From NCBI GenBank assembly GCA_030374805.1, contig JARGSG010000203.1:434001-498000 (forward strand): DNA of 64,000 nucleotides. Direction: 5' to 3'. How positions within the stretch are numbered: position 1 is the stretch's first letter; each line of letters starts with the position of its first letter. Shown piece by piece: positions 55,920 to 64,000 of the stretch. This stretch comes from Gracilaria gracilis. Its lineage: Eukaryota; Rhodophyta; Florideophyceae; Gracilariales; Gracilariaceae. The notes under the pieces were generated by a model, which saw only the letters and a list, made by a program, of their open reading frames with translations, was not told the origin of the DNA and did not search any database. Both the position numbers and the translations under genes were made by a program.

Positions 55920-56192
55920 AACGGCTGATACGACAGCGCGTTGACGGTGCCACCTGTACCTCTACCACAGCTTCATCACTCATGGCGGGTTGGGACAGCG
56001 GACCGGGATGGCGTGGCGCTTCATCAGTGCACTGATGAATCGCAATGACAGCCCGATCCGCTGTCCCAGGCTGTCGTTGAAAAATATGGATAGTAAAATA
56101 TCTTTCGGTACAGGAAACCAGGGGGTCGTGGCGCTTCATCAGTTCACTGATGAAGCGCCACGCCACCCCGGTCCACGGTCCTATCAGCCGTT
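55920..56192. mobile_element. Foldback/MITE-like element with nested palindromes
   Basis: Ends AACGGCTGATA (55920-55930) and TATCAGCCGTT (56182-56192) are perfect 11-bp inverted repeats. Inside are two large hairpins: 55993-56068, with 37-nt arms starting GGGACAGCGGA and meeting at CATCAGT-GC-ACTGATG, and about 56107-56170, with perfect 16-bp arms GTGGCGCTTCATCAGT and a 2-nt spacer. Both hairpins share the same CGCTTCATCAGT tip. No coding sequence. Target duplication is unclear. Confidence 0.6.
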
Positions 56193-56640
56193 ACTTATAA
56201 CTTCGCGTATACGGTTGCATTCAACAAGTTCCGTATCTCTCGAGTGTCCACGCTTTTTCTGACACCTCTCTACGGCTTCACGTGCATCTAGAGCATCTTG
56301 CACATCTCCCTGTCGTGTGGAAAGAACCTGTTTCTTGCGAAATAGTTGCTTTCCCTTCTCGCCCGCTCCCGTCTCTCGCGCACTCCCATATCTCGTCTGC
56401 AGTTATCCCCCGCCCACTGCAGTCTCCCGTGCGCTGCCTTCTTTCCTCCGCTACGCTCTCCCGTCCGCTTCCGTTTCCCTCCGCTCCGGAAATTTGAATC
56501 ATAACCCATGAACGCATCCCTTCCCGTGCATTCATAAAATGGTTCCATATAGTGCATCGAGATTTACGTCACCGGCACCCTCAAGCTCCGATATGATGGT
56601 TTGAAACCTGTATGACTCCAAAGATGAGCTTGTCACAGTA
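56193..56640. other. Pyrimidine-rich intergenic stretch
   Basis: The plus strand at 56290-56500 is strongly C/T-rich. No gene recognised. Confidence 0.4.
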
Positions 56641-56844
56641 TGCCTCGCAATCCGCGATCATGAAACGTTAAAAAATGCAAGATCAAAAGCGGCCCAGGAA
56701 GGTGGGACACAGCAAGTTCGTTGATTACATTATCAAAAATCGCAACTTCCTACCGCTGGCCAAGAATTACTTCTATATTCCTGTGGGTTCAGGACATCCG
56801 AAGTTTACTGACAGTGAACTACGGGATGGTCTTATCGTCAGCTA

Positions 56845-57675
56845 TCAATGAGGTTATTGGACATCTTGGACGGTGATAGGGAATGGCGTGTAAGGGACTT
56901 CTAGAATGTTTATACCGAGGTGAACTTTAAAGAAATAATGAAAAATGTAACTTTCACCAAGTTTTTCAAGTCCATTACTATACCTTCTAAGCGAGTGGGA
57001 CGGGTGCTCCCCCCGTTCACCACAACCGTTGCCACACATTTCCAAAGGATTCTCTTTCTATAGCTCAGTCCGAAAGTTTCCATGGAAAAAAGAGTTGTAG
57101 GCGAGAAGAGAGAAAGAGGAGACAAGAGATATCACACAGTTTTTGTGAATGTCCCAATATCAAACTAACTCCAAGCTCAGCATGTTGGCTTGGGTGTGCA
57201 GCTCATAACAAAGGCATATGATTGTTCCTCTCAATTTCTGGGATTCCCTACCGTGGAGATCATGGTTCTTCCATTCGTCCGAGTCATGTACGACGAAATG
57301 CAGTTTCAATGGATTGAAACGAGGGCAGAAGGGTTCTTCCACCCGGATAACAACCATGGCTTGCTACCGAGCAAAAATTTAACTGTTATTGAAACAGAGG
57401 TTATCTTGTGGGCATGGAATTTACCGCAAGACATTGATGCTGCCCTCTGAGGGCTTGCGAAGGAGTTCATTTCAGACCTCAACAAGGTTATTGTGAACGA
57501 GAAATTCTACTCAATTTCCGAACCACGACGATGGGAAGTTCTGAAGACGTTTACTAGAGACCCATTACGGGCGTTTTATCAAAGATTCTATAGTGTCTCG
57601 AATTCCCTTGTGTCCTCCGTCATTGAGGACATAACCCCGTTCAAACTGAAAGAATCAGTGAACTTCGCGCGGTAA
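56845..57675 (+). pseudogene. Unidentified N-terminal region of the methyltransferase relic
   Basis: One frame with scattered stops reads LLDILDGDREWRVRDF, VNFKEIMKNVTFTKFFKSI, LGVQLITKAYDCSSQFLGF, VEIMVLPFVRVMYDEMQFQW, stop at 57448, then SISEPRRWEVLKTFTRDPLRAFYQRF and VISSVIED-like helices. The pieces join in the same frame (57190 and 57493) and lead, after a frame change near 57690, into the methyltransferase part. The protein-like composition is clear; the family is unknown. Confidence 0.45.
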
Positions 57676-58789
57676 CGCCGATATCCGAACCAGAACCTGC
57701 CATAGAAATTGAGGATGATGTGAAGGAGGTGGAGGAAATTGGGAAACCAACGGAGCCGAAGGAGGGGAGAGGCGAAGAAGTAGATGGTGATACGAACATA
57801 GTGGTAGACATTGGGAAAGGAAGTACTGGTGACGAAGCGTCCGGGATAGACGTAATACCCCTACTATCCATTGCGTCGTTGGATGACAAAATGGCTTTTC
57901 CAGGTTGTGAAGAGGAGATGGAGAAGTACTTTTGCTTGAACAATTGCGGGTTTGACGATATGGTAGAGATAGACGAAACGCTGCGTAGAGATGGTGTGTC
58001 TGCGTTAGAAAAAGTTCAACTGGTTCTCATGGACCCTCCGTACGACATCCTAGGGAGGAAGAACCTAATCAATGGCTAGTGCGATGTACTGAGCCCTCAG
58101 GACATGAAGAATGCTGCAAAGCTTCTATCAAGACTGCAACGTTCTGGGGGCCATTTCGTTATCTTTAGTGCTTTCGAGCAGGTCCAGGAATGGAGAGATG
58201 TACTTTCCGCCCATCGGGCAAAAGACGAAAAATGAGTACCAAGCGTTCCTTTGTTGTGGACCAGGTCCCGATGAACTTTGTACGGTCGCAAGGCAACCCA
58301 ATGCGTAAATCTGGACGTAGATCGTGCTCCCTTTTCCCTGCAATGGATTATGTTGTATATGGAGTTCGAAATGGTCTCAGCTACGCACAGCAGCATGTAT
58401 TCATGAACTATGAGAAATTCAACTTCTTGCGGTCGATGTGCCCAGAGTATCACAGTGTCATTGACCAGGTACCCCCCATGTCGAATGGGGAGACTCTTCA
58501 ATGGAAGAGAAAGAAGGAAGGTGGGGGATAACTCTTACAAAAGGATAGGTCCGAACAGAAACCTCGGCCATTTTTGAAGGAGCTAATCAGTCGGGTTTCC
58601 CATGCTGGGGATATTGTGGTCGACTTGTTTGCGGTGACGTTTACGACAGCAATGGCATGCATGGAGTTACAACTGCATCGTAGTTTCATCGGGTGTGAGC
58701 CGGGCCCTGATTTATTTGTCCATGCTATGCACATCGCAATTGTTCAATACGCATTGTGCGTGCGGGAAATGAGACGGATTTCCATGTAA
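57676..58789 (+). pseudogene. Permuted (beta-class) DNA methyltransferase relic with DPPY motif
   Basis: The frame at 57720-58079 has an acidic linker and then VQLVLMDPPYDIL, with catalytic DPPY at 58032-58043, as in N6-adenine/N4-cytosine DNA methyltransferases. DMKNAAKLLSRL and GGHFVIFSAFEQVQEW follow in frame after a TAG at 58077. A frame change near 58230 leads to DQVPMNFVRSQGNPMRKSGR and FLKELISRVSHAGDIVVDLF (58556-58615), the SAM-binding motif I. It comes after DPPY, the permuted order of the beta class. The usual G of motif I (FxGxG/FAGT) is V here. Several stops make it a pseudogene. Many mobile and viral genomes carry such enzymes; which element this came from is unknown. Confidence 0.65.
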
Positions 58790-58899
58790 CGCAAGAAGTT
58801 TGGAATGCTTTGGTTTGTGTTTTGAACTTATTTCCAAAACGGAATGTCCTCTCATCGAGAGCATGAAAAGCTCCATCCGGATAACCCTAGTATCAAACA

Positions 58900-59635
58900 T
58901 TGCCTACGTTTATTGTGGATTTCCTTGCGTCAATGTGGCGGGATGAGAGCTTGGGCACGACGGGTAGGCGTAAGGCTCCTCAAAAATGGCCTAAAACTTT
59001 GCAAGGAAAGATGGGGCTTCTAGATTGAAATGCCATGTTGGCACTGGAAGCGACGATGTGCTGTTGTCGTATCAGGAGGTCGATGATTCGTCACCCTGGC
59101 GCCAGAGTGAGGTGTTCACTACACGCCAATTCAAGTAAAATGAAGAGATATGTCATTTCTATGGAACACTGGTGTACCATGACCTAACGAGGAGAGAAGG
59201 GGTACACAAGAAATATGGTGAAAGGTTATTGGGAGCCACTTCCGAACGCTTTCGGAATTATGCGATGGGTTTTAACGTCCGCGGCGATATATTCCATAAC
59301 CTCCCAGAAAGAAGACAAGGAGTAAGTTTAATACCTGTATGGATTGTCCCCGCTCATTTTTCATTGCATTGAACGATTAACGATCCCGAAAATATAGGGA
59401 AGGCGATGAGGACATTGATGCAGTTGCGGATAGTGTGACGAAACGAAGGACTGCAAATGTGCGGGTCATCCGAACTCCAAATACAGGACGCACCCCACAT
59501 CAACTACGAGAATACCAAATGCTTGCGGTGCGAGCACTTCGGAAACTGGAAGTGGGAGAGGAGTTTTTCGCGGATTATGGAGTAGAGTATAGCTGGGATA
59601 CATCGGCAAATCCTATTATAGTAATCGATTAGAAC
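58900..59635 (+). pseudogene. SET-like domain relic downstream of the methyltransferase
   Basis: Fragments in more than one frame: SDDVLLSYQEVDDSSPWRQS, HDLTRREGVHKKYGERLLG, FRNYAMGFNVRGDIFHNLPE, VWIVPAHF, INDPENI, then (59435-59632) ANVRVIRTPNTGRT ... AVRALRKLEVGEEFFADYGVEYSW. The last block matches the SET-domain C-terminal signature (xAxRxIxxGEExxxDYGxxYW), and INDP resembles the preceding NHSCxPN-type position in degenerate SET proteins. It lies in line with the methyltransferase relic, possibly as one polyprotein or adjacent genes. Confidence 0.5.
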
Positions 59636-59902
59636 GTGTAGTAAATTAGCTACATGTAAAACGACACCCTAAACCTCGATAATGAAGTGGCACTTACTGC
59701 ATTCCAACTTCGCCGTTGAGCACGAATTAGAAACAAAACACTTTAGCTCAAGTGCAAGATGGAAGTACTTAGATACATAAAAGGTATTTAAGAGCATCGA
59801 ATATGACGCGAAACCTTGTACGTTTTTTAAAATTATGAGAACTATTCAGAAATGGAGATTTCGGTGTCATTTTTTCGTTTCGGAATCGGGAAATAAAAAA
59901 CC

Positions 59903-59979
59903 GCACTCGGTGATTTCCACCACACTCCCCTCGATTGGGGGTGTGCATTCGATCGGTGACGTTCGATCAAGGCGAGTGC
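59903..59979. repeat. Nested inverted repeat
   Basis: GCACTCG (59903-59909) pairs with CGAGTGC (59973-59979). Inside, CACACTCCCC (59921-59930) pairs with GGGGGTGTG (59937-59945) across a 6-nt loop. It lies in the otherwise empty 59640-60013 gap between two relics. Confidence 0.5.
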
Positions 59980-60013
59980 CAAACACGTCGAGAGCAGAGC
60001 AGTTCCGATTCCA

Positions 60014-61237
60014 GTGACCTTCGATCACGGTCAGAGGCTAAGACGTCGTGAGCCCAGCCTCACCCTTGAAGAACCGTTCGGATTGTATAAGGCGAAATGT
60101 AAGACGAGGGGCGCGAATACGGGGGAGGTTAGCATTCGCGCGTCAAAGAGCAGAAGGCTTGGCGAAACGATAAGTGGCGAAGTTCGCATTGCGCGTAGTA
60201 CGCGTGCGCCTCGGAGTGGTTTACGTGGGAAGGGGAGGAAGGGTGCGGCGAAGAGCGTCGGGGCCGGACCATCGGAGCGAATGGAGCGAACGGAGCGAAC
60301 GGTAAGCATTGTGGTGACGAAACCCATTGCGAACGCACGAGATCAAGAAGTTAGTTCCAAGAAAAGCACAGGAGCGCTGAGAGGTATGCTGAAGATGATT
60401 CTGCGCGGTGGTCGGGAGAGAGATGGTCGCAGAAGAGGCGCAGAGACTGCGCAAGTTTTAGAGGAGAGCGATAGCGGGGTTATGATAGTGAAGGGTTAAG
60501 AGCTTCGTACGAGTGTCGAAGGAAGAAAGATATCAAGTAGTACCGGATTGGGTAGTGGAGATCTTAAGGAGAAAGGGAACTAACGGCGATAAAGTGAATA
60601 AGGCTGGGATACCCGATGAGGTGGAAGGAGAAAGGGAGAAGATGAGGTGTGGTCCGCCGGCGAGGACGCGAGAAGTGGAGAGTTTGGTTATTTTGACGCC
60701 CAATAGAATGCTAGAGCAGGAGAGCATTGGTTTCGAGCATAAGACTGCGAACCGGGAGAAAGAAGGAGTGGGGCGTGTGCAACCAATGGCAGAAAGTGAA
60801 ACAGGGGAGGGTAGTGAGAGAATATTAGGAAGTGCAGTTCATGAATTGGGGTTGTTGAAGCGGTAGAGAAGAGAAAAGATCAGCGACGAGAACATGCGCA
60901 CCGGAAAGTGGTAAGACGTAGAAGTGGTGGATCAGCCAAGGAAATTTTTGGAGGGAAAGTGGCAGTGGTGGAGAGGGATTTCGGAGGGGAGGACGACGTA
61001 CAAACAGAACGGCGTTGGGAACTAAATGTCGTGGGGACAGTGCCACGAAGACCCCAAGTGATTCGTGTTGGGCGCAACACCGTTTTAATTCCAAAGGATG
61101 TGGAGACGAAAGAGTCGGCGGTCGTGGAGAAAGCGGAGGTAGAAGTCGAGAAGATAAACGGGGATCTACACTGGAACGGGAAGGCAATGAAAAGAACTTA
61201 CGCGTATTGCCACGGTCTGCACTCGTTCACAAGGTGA
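60014..61237 (+). pseudogene. Unidentified charged coding relic, first part
   Basis: Three consecutive plus-strand frames (60014-60499, 60513-60866 and 60908-61237) are rich in K, R and E with few hydrophobic blocks. The minus strand is pyrimidine-rich. KEERYQVVPDWVVEILRRKG and RPQVIRVGRNTVLIPKDVE are the most protein-like pieces. No domain recognised. It probably belongs to the same old element as the methyltransferase relic, judged by strand and base composition. Confidence 0.3.
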
Positions 61238-61908
61238 GTTCACTGAAGGGAGAGTTGGAAATTTGAAGGAAGATCACTATACATTGATGGTGAGTTCGAA
61301 GCAGACGCAAGAAAAGTTGGGACGGCTGAGGGTGGAAAATAAACTGCAAAATATGTTGAGCGAAAGTCTTCCGGAGGCAGTGAAGGGATGGAAGCGAGGT
61401 GGTGCAGGACGGCAGGTGAGAGGGCACCGAAAGTATCATATGGGAGTGGAATAATGTTGGTTTTTATGGGTTCGCAAGGTCTGTATATGATAGGATTCTT
61501 CATTATGCGAAGTTTGAGGCGTCTGAACTTTGTTTGGACACGGAAAATGTTGGTAGAAGCTGGGAGAACAGGAGTGAGACGGTGGGAGAAAGTAGAGAGC
61601 AGAGCATGTTTGTATTTGGAAAGAAGGAGATGGTGCCTAGGTGCCCAATTCAGGTTTCATATGAGATGAGTGCGTACACACCATCAATAGAGGGTGGAAG
61701 TGATTTGTTGTGGAAGTGTGTGGTCAAGACAGAAATAATGGGAAAGAGGTAAGAAACAGGATGGGAAGTAAGGAAAAAATAACAGTGCGTGGAGAATGTA
61801 AGCGCGGACAAATGTCTGAAGCAGCGGATGACGCAGACGATAAGCGATGTGATTGCGGTGCGAAAGCGGGCTGCTTGGGACTGATTATTCTCTTTACTGA
61901 GATATGAT

Positions 61909-62981
61909 TTGATTGCGAAGCGGGCGATGCCTAGCGAGAGGACCGAACTTGGTAAGAAGTTGAAGAAGCGGATTGACATGGCTCGCGTGAATCATATGGG
62001 AAGTAAAAAATATGGGATGCACAAGTTTTGTGCGTGGAGAATGACCCGTTTCGAAGATTTTTCATACTATGGGTCAACTTTGCATACTCCAGCGTGGGCC
62101 GTGATGGAGAAAATCAGTATTTCAAGATTGGTATGGCTGTGGCAATGTTGGAGGTGTACATGTGATACGCATTGGAGACCAAATGTAATGGGAAAAAGCA
62201 CTACGTGGATGGGAAGGTGATGCACCTCGCCAGACTTGATGCGTGGATTGGGTGTGTTGTGAAAACGGTGAACGAGAGTGTGGGACGTGGAGGACAAAAG
62301 CAGCCCTTGTTTTTTATATTGTATGGGAGGTATCTGCCAAGGGCAGTGGGGGGTATATTGAAGGTGGCATGCGAATTGGTGCGGGACGAGCACGGCAAAG
62401 AGTTTGAAAACGATGGGGTTTTAGAGGGGGTTCCGAGGTTTGTGTCCGAGAATTAGCAGAGAACTTCGATGGTTGGGCTGTGGATTCCATCAGGTGAGAA
62501 CGTATATCTAGAGTTGAGGGAGGAATTATTTATGGGAAATTTTACGCGGAGACTTAGAGCGGGTCTTGATTACTACATAACAGCGTGCCGACCGAAGGAG
62601 CCCAGTTTCAGTCGTTTGGTTGGGCACCGGGAAGACGGTAGGGATATGGCAGAAGGACCCTGTGAGCAATTTGAATAGCCCAAATATAGTCGGGATAAGA
62701 CCAAAATGGTTCCTAAGTAATACGTAAAAATGTGCACGGAAAACAGGCACGGCAAGGCCAAAATATGGCGTGAAGAGTGCCCATACACGTGGCCGAAAGG
62801 AGGCTCAATTCAGAATGCCCAGAGAGGACCCAGGGGTAGGCCATTGTTGTCCTCGATGGAAGTCCCAATAGTGGATGAGAAGGGAAATATTTTTGGTCAA
62901 AATGAGACCCAAATGCGACCAGAGCCGTGCTTTTTGGTGCACATTCGTACATGTATGGCTCTCTTTGCATTAACCAGATAA
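61909..62981 (+). pseudogene. Unidentified coding relic, second part
   Basis: From 62172 to 62981 one frame persists with stops at 62454, 62676 and about 62718: HYVDGKVMHLARLDAWIGCV, QPLFFILYGRYLPRAVGGIL, YLELREELFMGNFTRRLRAG, then GNIFGQNETQMRPEPCFLVH. Not recognised. The persistent frame and amphipathic segments argue for former coding. Confidence 0.3.
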
Positions 62982-63658
62982 TGTCCGAGTGTCGTCCGTA
63001 TTACAGTCTAATTTTTGCGTGTTTAGATCCCGTATAATGATGAGAAGGGAACGTTGTAAGTACGATATGTGTCATGATTTGTGACCGCGTCTCGTAGAAG
63101 TGGTAGGCCTTTTGAGGCTCGATATATATACCTAAATGTTCCAATCTATTGGCTTTCAGCAAACTGAAAATGTGGTTCGCGTACTTCTTACGCATGAAGA
63201 CAAGCCCGTAACGTGGATATATGTAGCACTAACAATGATGCACAAAGTATCAAATAGTTACCAAATCGCACACGGTCTTTGTACGCGATGCCGTATCACG
63301 GTTGTTTACTAACGGAAATGATATAAAAACTTCAATGGCTGGACTCTTACCAACCAATGATGCAACCTTATAACACGAACTCCCCAGCTCTTCGTAGATC
63401 TACGGTACCATTTGGGTGGAACTCAAAGTACTGGCACCGCTCAGAGTCGCATAACACCAACTTGGTTTTGTTGAGATTATTCACCAAGTACCCTATCCGT
63501 CGCGTTCCGTAGGACGTTCAGCTTGAATACTCATCTTCTTTGGATTCTTGTGATGACGCTTACGTGATCCAAGAAGACTGTTTCCTGTTCCGCTCGTAAG
63601 CAGTCTGCTACAGGTGTTCTGAGTATGGGTATCAGACCTATCGGGCCCATCATCCGTC
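62982..63658. other. Intergenic, no clear gene
   Basis: A minus-strand phrase CDSERCQYFEFHPNGTVDLR near 63370-63435 looks protein-like and may belong to the frame described next, in a shifted phase. Confidence 0.3.
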
Positions 63659-64000
63659 TCAATGTGTGACACCAACATTCGCCGCGGGGCCCTTCTCGGT
63701 TTCTTCTTTCCCAAGTTTGGGCGAAGTCGGGACGGGTTTTCGACCTGTTCTCATCTTCCGTATTGGCCTTTCTCTTGATTCGTTTGCGACTGTTCGTGTT
63801 CGTGACCGGCTGTCCCGAACGCTTCGTATTTCGGTTGTTGACTCTTGAGCTTGAGTTGGAGCTCTCCCTTGCATCAAATTCGGTTCCACAGATTGCAAGC
63901 GAAGATTGGGTGCAGTACTGTTGCCATCATATGCTTTTAAGTCTGTGTCATGTGCATGAATGGCAATCTCAATATCGCTTTCCGGCCTACCATCTCCATC
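63659..64000 (-). CDS. Open frame running off the right edge, unidentified
   Basis: The minus frame is open from the window edge to the stop at 63659 (at least 113 codons): DGRPESDIEIAIHAHDTDLK, then polar sequence with KPVPTSPKLGKEETEKG. It resembles a low-complexity linker of a polyprotein (for example the Copia integrase-RT linker), but there is no defining motif. It is partial, and its N-terminus lies outside the window. Confidence 0.3.
   Translation of the reverse strand, partial: DGDGRPESDIEIAIHAHDTDLKAYDGNSTAPNLRLQSVEPNLMQGRAPTQAQESTTEIRSVRDSRSRTRTVANESRERPIRKMRTGRKPVPTSPKLGKEETEKGPAANVGVTH

Noticed and set aside
55993..56170. CTGATGA motifs suggesting hammerhead ribozymes
   Set aside because: CTGATGA appears on both strands because it is part of palindrome tips. 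No stem II followed by GAAA and no matching cleavage triplet with stems I and III could be drawn.
1..64000. CRISPR arrays, bacterial operons and ribosome-binding sites
   Set aside because: None seen. The sequence is eukaryotic in character; the repeats present are LTRs, inverted repeats and minisatellites.

Overview
This is a eukaryotic, intron-poor, transposon-rich window, most likely nuclear DNA of a red alga (florideophyte-like). That placement is inference. It rests on a single-exon gene for a plastid-targeted chlorophyllase-like hydrolase (35656-36897), long intergenic stretches without ribosome-binding sites or operons, and a dense mix of Ty3/gypsy chromoviruses, Copia, piggyBac, PIF/Harbinger and related DDE transposons. 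No rRNA gene, CRISPR array or functional tRNA gene was seen.

Layout. 0-3.7 kb: a small secreted-protein gene, then a 1.4-kb block (1681-3056) that is repeated at 37548-38940. 3.7-6.9 kb: a piggyBac element with TTAA target duplications and two convergent genes. 7.2-8.1 kb: solo LTR A. 8.1-9.4 kb: a decayed second piggyBac transposase. 9.57-28.9 kb: a nested set. A Copia reverse-transcriptase/RNase H relic is split by a chromovirus-type LTR element (outer, 9795-27889, target duplication AAGAG), which is itself split by a related full-length chromovirus (inner, 12374-24099, target duplication ACCCA). 30.5-34.8 kb: a Harbinger element with an intact accessory gene and a transposase broken by a stop and by solo LTR B. 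35.6-36.9 kb: the chlorophyllase-like gene. 39.8-42.2 kb: a second Harbinger element (Plant_tran-type transposase plus convergent SANT/NAM-like accessory gene), both decayed. 44.4-45.9 kb: a secreted lactonase-fold pseudogene carrying a 189-bp insertion with a tRNA-like, Pol III-promoter-bearing sequence. 46.5-47.8 kb: an IS4EU/Harbinger-like transposase relic. 49.2-52.6 kb: the 3' part of another chromovirus with LTR C. 52.8-63 kb: old coding relics, including a coiled-coil protein, a retroelement gag with a zinc knuckle, a foldback element, and a plus-strand relic with a permuted DNA methyltransferase (DPPY) followed by a SET-like domain. An ORF open to the right edge of the window closes it.

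How it fits together. Insertions can be ordered by their target duplications: Copia, then outer, then inner; Harbinger, then solo LTR B; lactonase, then tRNA-like element. Both chromoviruses whose 3' halves are visible carry a long reading frame on the opposite strand to gag-pol, between the chromodomain and the 3' LTR. The two antisense products look homologous, so this is probably a real conserved gene. The outer and inner elements are also saturated with short CCC-N(2-6)-GGG words in coding, non-coding and LTR sequence, which no known feature explains. Most coding sequence here is broken. The clearly intact genes are the chlorophyllase-like hydrolase, the Harbinger accessory protein, the small piggyBac partner gene and perhaps the first secreted protein.
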